NCBI GenBank assembly: GCA_017051695.1
Contig: JAFIDK010000005.1
Coordinates: 124,001 to 188,000 of the forward strand
DNA: 64,000 nucleotides
Direction of reading: 5' to 3'
From: Algoriphagus aestuarii
GTDB lineage: Bacteria > Bacteroidota > Bacteroidia > Cytophagales > Cyclobacteriaceae
Under the pieces are notes generated by a model that saw only the letters and a list, made by a program, of their open reading frames with translations, was not told where the DNA came from and did no database searches. Positions 9,055 to 17,816 of the stretch are shown piece after piece (position 1 is the first letter of the stretch; the number at the start of each line of letters is the position of its first letter). The position numbers and the translations under genes are program-made.

Positions 9055-10152
9055 ATGCTTGAATCAATGCTGAATTACATTGTCTGGGATCCAAATCCTG
9101 CAGTCTTTGCTGGATTTGAAAGACTTAGATGGTACAGCTTACTATTTGCCTTGGGATTTATCATTTCCCAGCAATTCATGGTATACTTTTTCAAAAAAGA
9201 AGGCCAAAATCCTGAGCTAGTAGATAAATTGACTATTTACATGGTTCTTGCCACCATCATCGGTGCGAGGCTTGGACATGTTTTATTTTATGAACCTGAA
9301 AAATACCTTGGTAATCCGATAGAGATACTCAAAGTTTGGGAAGGTGGATTGGCTAGTCACGGAGCAGCAATTGCGATTCTATTTGCCCTTTGGCTGTATG
9401 CCAGAAGAACTCCAGGCCAAAGTTACCTATGGGTCGTAGATAGAATTGTAATAGTTACAGCGATGACTGGTGCATTAATCCGATTTGGAAACTTGATGAA
9501 TTCAGAAATTGGCGGAAAAGATACCGGTTCAGATTATGGTTTTGTATACGCCTGGGATACGGAAGACATTTTGAAAACACTTCGGATGCCGATCGAATCC
9601 ATCAATGCCTATGCTCCTGAAGACCGCAGCTCAGAGCTTCAAAACAATGGAATCGTACCTTTGAATTTTGACATTAAGATCGCAAAAGGCGGCTATTCTA
9701 TCCAGGATCTGGAAAATACATTGAGAAGAGATGTAAAATATGCTTTAACGCAGTTTAGTTCTTCAAAAGAATACCTTGCGGAACCTTTAGAACCTGCGTT
9801 GGACTTAAGCCTTTCTGACAAGGGAGACCATTATTTAGCTACAATCAAAACATTTGGCAGAACCAAACACCCAACTCAGATTTACGAATCCCTATCCTAT
9901 TTGGTGATTTTCTTGATTCTTTTTGGAATTTGGTATAAATACCAATCCAGATTACCGGAGGGAATTTTGCTAGGACTATTTCTGATTTCTGTTTTTGGAA
10001 TGCGTTTTATTTGGGAATATTTTAAAGCTGTTCAGGTGGAATTTGAAGAATCCATGGTGCTGAATATGGGACAGATATTAAGTATTCCACTGGTAATTGC
10101 CGGAATTTTCTTGGTGATTAGAGCATTAAAGAACGGTCTAAAACCAGAATAA
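9055..10152 (+). CDS. lgt: Prolipoprotein diacylglyceryl transferase
   Basis: Lgt transfers diacylglycerol from phosphatidylglycerol to the lipobox Cys of prolipoproteins in the inner membrane. The 365-residue protein has several hydrophobic segments and the Lgt signature IRFGNLMNSEIGG near residue 145. The conserved HPTQIYESL follows near residue 275, and the C-terminus has GMRFIWEYFK. The enzyme is longer than the usual ~270-290 residues because ~90 mostly polar residues separate the signature from HPTQIYES; the extra part is predicted periplasmic. Many lipoproteins in this window (FAS1, TPR, sulfatase, SusD) would be its substrates. It follows nadE with two bases between. Confidence 0.96.
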   Translation: MLESMLNYIVWDPNPAVFAGFERLRWYSLLFALGFIISQQFMVYFFKKEGQNPELVDKLTIYMVLATIIGARLGHVLFYEPEKYLGNPIEILKVWEGGLASHGAAIAILFALWLYARRTPGQSYLWVVDRIVIVTAMTGALIRFGNLMNSEIGGKDTGSDYGFVYAWDTEDILKTLRMPIESINAYAPEDRSSELQNNGIVPLNFDIKIAKGGYSIQDLENTLRRDVKYALTQFSSSKEYLAEPLEPALDLSLSDKGDHYLATIKTFGRTKHPTQIYESLSYLVIFLILFGIWYKYQSRLPEGILLGLFLISVFGMRFIWEYFKAVQVEFEESMVLNMGQILSIPLVIAGIFLVIRALKNGLKPE

Positions 10153-10153
10153 A

Positions 10154-10381
10154 CTAAGGAACAGGATCATGACCATGGCCTCCCCAAGGGTTGCAGCTAA
10201 GAATCCTCTTTATCCCAAGCCAACCTCCTTTGATAACTCCATGCTTTAAGATAGCTTCTTTCGTATATTGACTACAGGTAGGAGTATATCGACAACTAGC
10301 AGGAAAAAGCGGAGAAATGGTGTATTGATATACCAAAACGGGAAATATGGCTATCTTTCGAATGAATGTCCTAAATGTCAT
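10154..10381 (-). CDS. yidD: Membrane protein insertion efficiency factor YidD
   Basis: This short protein (75 residues from the ATG at 10381) carries the YidD pattern: an amphipathic N-terminus, [27 protein letters not shown], and a terminal [18 protein letters not shown]. Elsewhere YidD assists YidC-dependent membrane protein insertion. An in-frame TTG at 10414 would add 11 residues, but the ATG fits the family better. The gene converges on lgt with a single base between the stops and diverges from the BamA-like gene. Confidence 0.93.
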   Translation of the reverse strand: MTFRTFIRKIAIFPVLVYQYTISPLFPASCRYTPTCSQYTKEAILKHGVIKGGWLGIKRILSCNPWGGHGHDPVP

Positions 10382-10437
10382 AAACCAACCTATTGGATTT
10401 GTCTCTCTAACCAAAATTACTCAATCAGAATTCCCTC

Positions 10438-11901
10438 TTGTCATTTAAGATAAAAAATATCCTTTCGCTTCTGTTTCTTTCCTTTTGCCTTAGCTTTTTA
10501 GGGTTTGGATGGACAAATACGTTTGCACAAGTCGACACTGCTCTAAGTCCGGCAAATTCAGGTACTCCGGAAAAGGTCAAAGTGAATAATATTTTTATCA
10601 TCGGAAATGAGAAAACGAAAAAAAGTATCATTCTCAGGGAATTGGATTTCACGACGGATTATTATTATGACTGGGCTACTTTTATGGAGATCATCCAGGC
10701 AGACCAAAAGAAAATTTACAATCTACGCCTATTTACAGAAGTTGAAATTACCCCTTTGATTACTGGAGAGGATGAAGTAGAAGTAGTGATTTCTGTAAAA
10801 GAGCGCTGGTATATTCTTCCTTCTTTAATTTTCCAATTGGCCGATAGAAACTTTGCAGAATGGTGGACCAACCAAGGAAGGGATTTTTCCAGGGTAAATT
10901 ACGGCCTTCGACTCAGTCATAGCAATGTGGCAGGTAGAAATGAAAAATTGAGATTCGCAGGACAATTAGGATTTACCAAAGCGCTGGATATCCAATACAG
11001 CAAGCCATACATAGATAAAAAACAAAAGCACGGACTGGCGGCTCAATTCACATTCTACAATAATAAAACCCTTGCCATCAAATCTGAAAACAACAGACAG
11101 GTGTTTTATACCTCTCCCGAAGAGGACATACTTCGAAAAAACATTGCCACTGCGCTAAGGTATACTTATAGAAGGAGTTTTTATAACTTCCATTTCGTAA
11201 CTCTTGGATTTAACCATACCTGGATCAGTCCTCTGATTTTAGATGAGAATCCAAATTATTTCCAACATGGCTCGAATACCCTTCGCTACCTCTATATGAC
11301 TTATAGTTTCAGGCATGACCGCCGGGATAACGTAGCCTATGCCACAGAAGGTGAACTATTGGTCTTGACCGCTACAAAATATGGCATCTTCTATACAGAT
11401 GAGCTGGATGAAGTAGAGGTGAGCATGACTGCAAATAAATATTTCAAGATTAATGATAAGTTTAACTTTAATACAGGCCTGACTGCCAACTGGTTTTTAA
11501 GCCAAAGTCAACCCTATACATTGGTAAGAGGTATTGGATATAGTCCTAATTTCATCAGAGGATATGAACTCAATGTGATAGAAGGTCAGCAACTCTATGT
11601 TCATAAAAACAGCTTCAGGTGGAAATTTTTTGACCATGATTTCGATATTTCCAGAACTGTCCAGTTAGAACAGTTCAGCACTATCCCTATCCGACTTTAT
11701 TTAAGCGCAAATTTTGACCATGGATTTGTAAAAGATCGAAATGAAATACCTTCTAATGCGAGACTTGCCAATAAATATCTCATGGGTTATGGCTTAGGCA
11801 TTGATTTGGTCGGATTTTATGATTCAGTCCTGAGATTTGAATATTCTTTAAATAACTCCAGAGAAGGTAACTTCTTCTTTAATTTTAAGGCTCCCTTCTA
11901 A
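10438..11901 (+). CDS. BamA/TamA-family outer membrane protein with POTRA domain
   Basis: This 487-residue protein begins with a signal peptide (hydrophobic core FLSFCLSFLGFGW, probable cleavage after TFA). One POTRA-like domain spans residues ~42-130: VNNIFIIGNEKTK, the ILRELDF strand and VVISVKERWYILP. The remaining ~350 residues alternate aromatic and polar residues, as in the Omp85 beta-barrel, and end in Phe. Omp85 relatives insert or export proteins or lipids at the outer membrane; the substrate here is unknown. A stop codon at 10408 and the absence of any earlier ATG or GTG leave the TTG at 10438 as the only standard start. Confidence 0.85.
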   Translation: MSFKIKNILSLLFLSFCLSFLGFGWTNTFAQVDTALSPANSGTPEKVKVNNIFIIGNEKTKKSIILRELDFTTDYYYDWATFMEIIQADQKKIYNLRLFTEVEITPLITGEDEVEVVISVKERWYILPSLIFQLADRNFAEWWTNQGRDFSRVNYGLRLSHSNVAGRNEKLRFAGQLGFTKALDIQYSKPYIDKKQKHGLAAQFTFYNNKTLAIKSENNRQVFYTSPEEDILRKNIATALRYTYRRSFYNFHFVTLGFNHTWISPLILDENPNYFQHGSNTLRYLYMTYSFRHDRRDNVAYATEGELLVLTATKYGIFYTDELDEVEVSMTANKYFKINDKFNFNTGLTANWFLSQSQPYTLVRGIGYSPNFIRGYELNVIEGQQLYVHKNSFRWKFFDHDFDISRTVQLEQFSTIPIRLYLSANFDHGFVKDRNEIPSNARLANKYLMGYGLGIDLVGFYDSVLRFEYSLNNSREGNFFFNFKAPF

Positions 11902-11977
11902 AAAAAAAAAATATCAACAGCTTATCTATTTAAATGAATTTTATTTAAATTAATAGTTTATTTATATTTTTCTCGAG

Positions 11978-12793
11978 ATGAAGCGATTGATTTTTTTAGG
12001 CTTCTTCGTTTGGATTTGCATTTTATCTCAAGCCCAAACTGATCCACTCACCCAAGCACATGGTGCAAAGAGTCAAAGTATGGGTAATCTCAAGGTAAAT
12101 CTTCAAGATGCCTGGTCAGTGTTCAATAATATTGGTGGATTGGATAGGATAAAGAGTTCTCAAGTCTCTTTGGGTGTTGATACCAGATATGGACTAAAAG
12201 AATTGAGCACGACAGGAGTAGCTGCAGGAATTAAGACTGAAATTGGCACTTTTGGGCTTGGATTGACCCGGTTTGGTGGCAAGTTATTTAACCAGCAAAT
12301 GCTTGGGGTCGGATTTTCCCAAAAACTGGGAATCGCCAGTTTTGGTTTGAAAGTGGATTGGTTCCAAACCCAAATTCAGGATTTTGGAACAGGAAATTCA
12401 TTGTTGATAAGCATGGGTGGAGTTACGGAATTAGGGCCAAAAATCCAGATTGGGGGTTCATTTTCAAATATCAACCGGGCCAAAATCAGTAAAAATTCTG
12501 AGGACCATCTTTCTACTTTAATCTCATTGGGACTTTCCTATTTTCCCACATCCAGTTTGCAAATTCATTTAGAAGCAGAAAAAGACATTTCTTATGCCCC
12601 CAATATTAAACTTGGATTAGAATATGGATTAAAAGAATGGGTGTTTCTAAGGACCGGGATCAATAGTAATCCTTCCAACTTATTTTTTGGAATAGGAATA
12701 AAACCGGGAAATTTTCAATTTGATTATGGTCTGGGTCAAAACACACCACTGGGAAATAGTCATCATGTAAGCCTAGGATATAAATGGAATTAA
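11978..12793 (+). CDS. PorV/PorQ-like outer membrane beta-barrel protein
   Basis: The 271-residue product has a signal peptide (FFVWICILSQAQ) followed by AHGAKSQSMGNLKVNLQDAWSVFNNIGGL, the N-terminal pattern of PorV/PorQ and related FadL-like barrels of Bacteroidota, in which 'Ala-x-x-NPAGL'-type segments precede a barrel. The rest alternates short beta strands with glycine-rich turns to a C-terminal GYKWN. Some relatives serve type IX secretion, but this protein is shorter than PorV and I would not assign that role. Its 3' end overlaps the helix-hairpin-helix gene by 10 bases, so the two are translationally linked. Confidence 0.7.
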   Translation: MKRLIFLGFFVWICILSQAQTDPLTQAHGAKSQSMGNLKVNLQDAWSVFNNIGGLDRIKSSQVSLGVDTRYGLKELSTTGVAAGIKTEIGTFGLGLTRFGGKLFNQQMLGVGFSQKLGIASFGLKVDWFQTQIQDFGTGNSLLISMGGVTELGPKIQIGGSFSNINRAKISKNSEDHLSTLISLGLSYFPTSSLQIHLEAEKDISYAPNIKLGLEYGLKEWVFLRTGINSNPSNLFFGIGIKPGNFQFDYGLGQNTPLGNSHHVSLGYKWN

Positions 12794-14892
12794 GAAGACT
12801 ACATATTGTCTCTTCCATTTTTATTTTTCTTTTAGCTTATCACATTTATGCCCAAAACCCACCGCAGGTACCGATTGATACTGAAAAATTAGTAGAAAGA
12901 TTATTTCCTGTACAGGAAGAAGATCTCGATTATGCATCCATTTACGAAGTTCTTTTCCAGCTTTATTCCAATCCTATCAATATTAACCTTGCCGATTCGG
13001 AAATTCTTCAAGCAAGTTACTTATTGACGCCTACCCAAATTAACTCCATCATTTCTTATCGAGATCAGAACGGCCCTTTCCTTTCTTTATACGAACTTCA
13101 AGCTGTTCCTGAGCTTAGCCCTGAAATGATCCTGCAGATTCTACCTTTTCTGACTTTAGGAAATAATGACTACACGTATTCCAAAGGATTAATCAAACGG
13201 ATTTTAAATGAAGAACAAGGGTATCTTCTTTTTAGGCATAGAAGAATATTGGAAACCAGAAAGGGATATACTCCTGCCGACAGTTCCAGTTCTGGGATTC
13301 CAAATGCCCGTTATCTTGGCGGTCCAAATGACCTCTATTTAAGATTCCGAATCCAACATGCGAGGGATTTTAGCCTTGGAATTACGCTAGATAAAGATGC
13401 CGGTGAACAGTTTACGTGGGATCCAAAATCAAAACGGTATGGGTTTAATTTTTTCTCCTTTCACTTGACCAAATACCAGATAAAAAACTGGAAAGTCATC
13501 AGCATCGGTGACTACCAGGTGCAATTTGGGCAAGGTCTTGTTTTCGGAGCAGGGTATTCTTTAGGCAAAGGTGCCGAGACAGTACCTACAGTCAGAAAAA
13601 GTAGTGTCGGGATACTGCCCTACACAGCGGCGATGGAGTTTGGCTTTTTCAGAGGCATAGGAGCCACTTACCAATCCGGAAAATGGCAAAGCACAATCAT
13701 CACTTCCTTCGCTCCACGAGATGGCAGATCATCACTGGAAAGAGACAGTTTAGAAAATGTTTTTGAAACGATTTCCAGTCTTAGTCAAAGTGGTCTTCAT
13801 CGTACGCCAAGTGAACTTTCGACAAAAGCCAAATTCAGAGAATTTTCCATCGGTGGGAATACACAGTATTCATTTTCCAAAAGACTTTCTTTTGGCGGAA
13901 ATTTTTTATCCACTAGGTTTAACCAACCTTGGATCAAAACTCCAACAGTTTATAATCAATTTGATTTCTCAGGCCAATCCAATTGGGTTGGAAGTCTCTA
14001 TTTCAATTATAACTGGAAGAACTTCTTTATTTTTGGAGAGTCTGGAATTTCTAAATCTCAAGGTAAAGGATCAGTGCTCGGATTCATTACCAGCCTTAGC
14101 AAAGAAATCAATTTGTCCATGGTCTGGCGGAACTATGAGAGGGATTTTCACAGTCTTTATGGAAATTCATTTTCTGAAGGTACCCGATCTATCAATGAGC
14201 GAGGAGTCTACATTGGGTTCGAATACCAACCAACCAGACAATGGAAAATAAATGCTTATTACGATTTTTTTAGATTTCCTTGGTTACGATATCGGGTCTA
14301 CTCTCCTTCCAGTGGCTATGAATGGTTAGCCAGAATAAGCTACTCTCCCACTAAAAGCCTTCAGACTTTTATCCAGTTCCGAACGGAACAAAAAGAAAGA
14401 AATCTCTCTGACTCAGGAGAGCCAAGCCTAACTTACCTGGTGTCCCCTATCAAAAAGTCTAATGGAATGTTGAGCTTAGAATACCAACTCTCAAAACAAA
14501 TTTTCTTGAGATCAAGAATTTTAGGGAGCAAAGTCGAATTCAATTCTGAAGTCAGTCATGGATTTATGATCCTTCAGGATCTTCAGTATGCTCGGGAAAA
14601 ATGGAAATTAACGACAAGGATAGCACTTTTTGATACCGATAATTATGACAACAGGCAATATGCTTTTGAAAATAATGTACTCTGGGCTTTTTCAGTCCCT
14701 GCATTTTCTGGAAAAGGAATGCGCTATTATTTTTTGGGACAATACAAGTTCAACTCTCAACTCACAGCCTATTTTCGATTTGCCAGAACTAGCTATACGG
14801 ACCGGGATCAAATCGGTACTGGCCTTCAAACTATCAATTCTTCCCACATCTCTGAAAGCACATTTTTATTACGATACATGCTCCATCAGTAA
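12784..14892 (+). CDS. Exported helix-hairpin-helix protein with beta-barrel-like body
   Basis: This 702-residue protein has a signal peptide (SSIFIFLLAYHIYAQ). A ComEA-type helix-hairpin-helix module spans residues ~70-125: INLADSEILQASYLL, INSIISYRDQNGPF and LYELQAVPELSPEMI. From about residue 150 the sequence is a long series of aromatic-rich amphipathic strands ending in a hydrophobic terminus (FLLRYMLHQ), suggesting an outer membrane barrel of 20 or more strands. Helix-hairpin-helix pairs bind DNA backbones non-specifically, as in the ComEA DNA receptor. A barrel carrying one suggests DNA handling at the cell surface, which is inference. The start overlaps the PorV-like gene. Confidence 0.75.
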   Translation: MELRRLHIVSSIFIFLLAYHIYAQNPPQVPIDTEKLVERLFPVQEEDLDYASIYEVLFQLYSNPININLADSEILQASYLLTPTQINSIISYRDQNGPFLSLYELQAVPELSPEMILQILPFLTLGNNDYTYSKGLIKRILNEEQGYLLFRHRRILETRKGYTPADSSSSGIPNARYLGGPNDLYLRFRIQHARDFSLGITLDKDAGEQFTWDPKSKRYGFNFFSFHLTKYQIKNWKVISIGDYQVQFGQGLVFGAGYSLGKGAETVPTVRKSSVGILPYTAAMEFGFFRGIGATYQSGKWQSTIITSFAPRDGRSSLERDSLENVFETISSLSQSGLHRTPSELSTKAKFREFSIGGNTQYSFSKRLSFGGNFLSTRFNQPWIKTPTVYNQFDFSGQSNWVGSLYFNYNWKNFFIFGESGISKSQGKGSVLGFITSLSKEINLSMVWRNYERDFHSLYGNSFSEGTRSINERGVYIGFEYQPTRQWKINAYYDFFRFPWLRYRVYSPSSGYEWLARISYSPTKSLQTFIQFRTEQKERNLSDSGEPSLTYLVSPIKKSNGMLSLEYQLSKQIFLRSRILGSKVEFNSEVSHGFMILQDLQYAREKWKLTTRIALFDTDNYDNRQYAFENNVLWAFSVPAFSGKGMRYYFLGQYKFNSQLTAYFRFARTSYTDRDQIGTGLQTINSSHISESTFLLRYMLHQ

Positions 14893-14956
14893 TTTTCCAT
14901 CAATGGTACAATTTTGAGCCGGTTTTTTTAATAATTTGTCAACAAACCACTAAACC

Positions 14957-17392
14957 ATGAAAAAAATATTTTACTTAAGTTTTGTTTTCCTACTCACCCT
15001 TTCTTCGGCTATCGCCCAAGAGGTGGATTTAAGCAAATTCACCAAAATGGAAGGATTTGTAGATTTCTACCTAGATGAGGACAAAGGCAAAATCTACCTG
15101 GAAATCGAGGATCTTGAAAAAGAATTTCTTTATGTCAGTTCATTGACTGCTGGTGTTGGCTCTAATGACCTAGGGCTGGATAGAGGTCAATTGGGGGATA
15201 CCCGGATTGTGGAATTTCGAAAAACCGGAAACAAGATCTTTTTAGTACAGAAAAATTACAGTTATCGGGCATATTCTGATAATCCGGCGGAAGTTAAATC
15301 CATTAAAGATGCCTTCGCAGAGTCTACGCTTTGGGGTTTTGATGTGACCCAGAAAAATGGAGAATCCTACATCGTCGAAGCAACGAAATTCTACATGGAA
15401 GACACCCATGGTGTAGGCAATAGATTGAGCAGAAGTCGCCAAGGGACTTTTAGAACAGACGCGAGTCGCTCCAGCCTGTACTACCCAACTACCAAAAATT
15501 TTCCAAAAAATACAGAAGTAGAAGCTGTAATCACCCTGACTGGTCAGATTACAGGTAGAGAATTGAGTTCTGTGACTCCAGGATCGGATGCGGTAACAGT
15601 ACGTCAAAGACATTCTTTTATAGAACTCCCAGACCTTGATTATGAAAAAAGAGAGTTTGATCCAAGAGGCGGCTATTTTTCAATCAGTTACATGGATTTC
15701 ACTACTCCGATCACTGAACCAATTCTCAAAAGGTTTATTTCCAGACATCGCCTAGAGAAAACCGATCCAAGTGCCGCTATATCAGATGTCGTCGAGCCAA
15801 TCGTGTACTATTTAGACCGTGGAACTCCGGAGCCTGTTGCATCTGCTTTAATCGAAGGAGGTAATTATTGGAGCCAGGCTTTTGAAGCAGCCGGATTCAA
15901 AAATGCCTTTAGGGTAGAGTTGGCACCAGAAGGCATGGATCTGATGGATGTCAGGTATAATGTGGTCCAGTGGGTTCATAGATCTACCAGAGGATGGTCC
16001 TATGGCAGCAGTGTCAGAGATCCGAGAACAGGTGAAATTATCAAAGGCCACGTTTCTTTGGGTTCTCTACGTGTTCGACAGGATTATTTGATTGCCCAAG
16101 GCTTGATTCAGCCTTATGAAAACGGGGATGAACCTGATCCAAAAATGTTGAAATTGGCTCTAGATCGATTAAGACAACTTTCAGCCCATGAAATCGGTCA
16201 TACCATAGGATTGGCGCATAGCTACGCCACTTCTGCCGAAGGAAGATCATCCGTGATGGATTATCCCTATCCTGTAATCACTCAAAATGGAAATGGAGAA
16301 TTGGATTTATCAACTGCCTACGATCAGAAAATAGGTGAATGGGATAAGTGGGCCATAAAATATGGTTATGGAACTGTTCCTCAGGGAATGTCGGAGGAGG
16401 AGTTTTTGAATAAAACCCTGGAAGACACTTATGAGGCAGGATATGAATTTATTACAGACTCAGATTCTAGGGATCCCAGTGGAGCCCACCCTCGCTCCCA
16501 TTTATGGGATAATGGCGCTTCTGCCGCTACTGAATTGGAAAGAATGTTGTCATTACGAAAAAACAAACTTCAGACATTTGGATTGAATGCGATCCCAAAT
16601 GGAACTCCGGAAGCAATGCTAGAGGAAGTGCTTGTTCCCCTGTTTTTGATGCACAGGTACCAGGTAGAAGCTACCACCAAAGTAGTCGGAGGTCTTGATT
16701 ATCGCTATAAAGTTAAAGGAGATAATCAACCTGCGCATAGCTGGATCCCGGCAAAAGATCAGCAAGATGCTTTGGATGCCCTTTTGCTGACTATATCTCC
16801 AAGTGAATTGGAAGTACCCGCCCATATTTTGGCGCTGATCCCTCCAAGACCTTATGGTTATGGTAGGACGAGAGAAACGTTTGTTTCGAGAACAGGGCCG
16901 ACATTCGATCCTATCGCCCCTGCAGAGACCATAGTGGATTTGACACTTTCCTTCCTTTTTGATGTAGCCAGAGTAAATAGAATGTATCTGCAACAATTAC
17001 AAAACAAAGACTTACCTGGATATCAAGCAGTAATGGATAAGGTGAACAATGCCGTTTTTTCATCTACGATGCCTGCAGGCCTTCAGTCAGAAATTAAAAT
17101 GATGACAGAAACAAAAATGGTAGATCAATTGATCACATTGGCCAAAAGTGCAGATGCTTCCAATACGGTAAGAGCCATCACCAGAGCCCAGTTGGAAAAA
17201 CTTGCAAACGGAAACAATAAACTTTCGTCCAGATCTTCCAATCCCGTTTTAACCCACCATTCCAACTATTTGGCTGCAAAAATCAATGCGTTTTTAGAGC
17301 TTCCGGTAGAATTGACCGTCCAGGAAACTCTTAAAGCACCAGATGGATCACCAATCGGTTCGGATTCAATGTCCTGCGATTTTGATTATTGA
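14957..17392 (+). CDS. Zinc-dependent metalloprotease (DUF5117/DUF4953 type)
   Basis: This 811-residue exported protein has a signal peptide ending SAIAQE. A DUF5117-like N-terminal region follows (FLYVSSLTAGVGSNDLGLDRGQ), then the metzincin-like zinc motif HEIGHTIGLAHSY, with His411, Glu412, His415 and His421. The C-terminal half, with ERMLSLRKN and GLDYRYKVKGD, matches the DUF4953 region of the same large family. These proteins are widespread in Bacteroidota and presumed to be secreted peptidases; substrates are unknown. The gene is transcribed alone: about 60 bases separate it from the upstream gene and a hairpin terminator follows. Confidence 0.87.
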   Translation: MKKIFYLSFVFLLTLSSAIAQEVDLSKFTKMEGFVDFYLDEDKGKIYLEIEDLEKEFLYVSSLTAGVGSNDLGLDRGQLGDTRIVEFRKTGNKIFLVQKNYSYRAYSDNPAEVKSIKDAFAESTLWGFDVTQKNGESYIVEATKFYMEDTHGVGNRLSRSRQGTFRTDASRSSLYYPTTKNFPKNTEVEAVITLTGQITGRELSSVTPGSDAVTVRQRHSFIELPDLDYEKREFDPRGGYFSISYMDFTTPITEPILKRFISRHRLEKTDPSAAISDVVEPIVYYLDRGTPEPVASALIEGGNYWSQAFEAAGFKNAFRVELAPEGMDLMDVRYNVVQWVHRSTRGWSYGSSVRDPRTGEIIKGHVSLGSLRVRQDYLIAQGLIQPYENGDEPDPKMLKLALDRLRQLSAHEIGHTIGLAHSYATSAEGRSSVMDYPYPVITQNGNGELDLSTAYDQKIGEWDKWAIKYGYGTVPQGMSEEEFLNKTLEDTYEAGYEFITDSDSRDPSGAHPRSHLWDNGASAATELERMLSLRKNKLQTFGLNAIPNGTPEAMLEEVLVPLFLMHRYQVEATTKVVGGLDYRYKVKGDNQPAHSWIPAKDQQDALDALLLTISPSELEVPAHILALIPPRPYGYGRTRETFVSRTGPTFDPIAPAETIVDLTLSFLFDVARVNRMYLQQLQNKDLPGYQAVMDKVNNAVFSSTMPAGLQSEIKMMTETKMVDQLITLAKSADASNTVRAITRAQLEKLANGNNKLSSRSSNPVLTHHSNYLAAKINAFLELPVELTVQETLKAPDGSPIGSDSMSCDFDY

Positions 17393-17410
17393 AAAAGAGA
17401 AAATTATTCC

Positions 17411-17442
17411 AGAAAGAGCCTCCAAAAATCGGGGCTCTTTTT
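17411..17442 (+). terminator. Rho-independent terminator of the metalloprotease gene
   Basis: An 8-bp stem (AAAGAGCC / GGCTCTTT, 17413-17440) around a 12-base loop runs into further T residues, about 20 bases after the stop codon. Confidence 0.7.
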
Positions 17443-17816
17443 CTAAAAATTTTTTCCAAACAAAGACACAAACTGGCCTTTTATAAATGCTAAAACAAGT
17501 TATTTAAAAAGGCAACAATTAGATCCTATCCCAGGATTGATGCCAATGGACATGTCATCTTTATTCGGCCTGTTTGAATGCCCTTTTGAACAGAAAGAAT
17601 AGGCTTCACCTCCAACTTTTAGTCCTAATTAATTTACTTAAATCTATAAAACGTAAGAAAAGTTGATATTCAGGAAAAATATCCAAGTCCTTAGAGGTTA
17701 AAAGATCGCTTTCCAGATCAAATCTGTAAATTAAAGCCCTAATTGACAATTTCAGGAAATGATTCCGAACCTTCCGGAAATACTCCTGTTTAAAATACCA
17801 AATTCCATTTTAGTTT
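17443..17816. other. Intergenic stretch without a recognisable gene
   Basis: This is the longest gene-free stretch in the window. No RNA gene, insertion sequence or clear repeat is visible. On the minus strand an open frame of about 68 codons runs from near 17814 to a stop at 17606-17608, but it has no ATG, GTG or TTG near its beginning and I recognise no family in it. The right end must hold the promoter of the M3 peptidase gene; I see no good match to TAnnTTTG there. Confidence 0.5.

Noticed and set aside
13757-14251. A 164-codon plus-strand frame inside the helix-hairpin-helix gene
   Set aside because: It lies wholly within a convincing exported protein gene in another frame and shows no domain or signal.
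17606-17814. A minus-strand coding sequence of about 68 codons
   Set aside because: There is no ATG, GTG or TTG at its beginning and no recognisable motif, so it is not listed as a gene, only as an observation.
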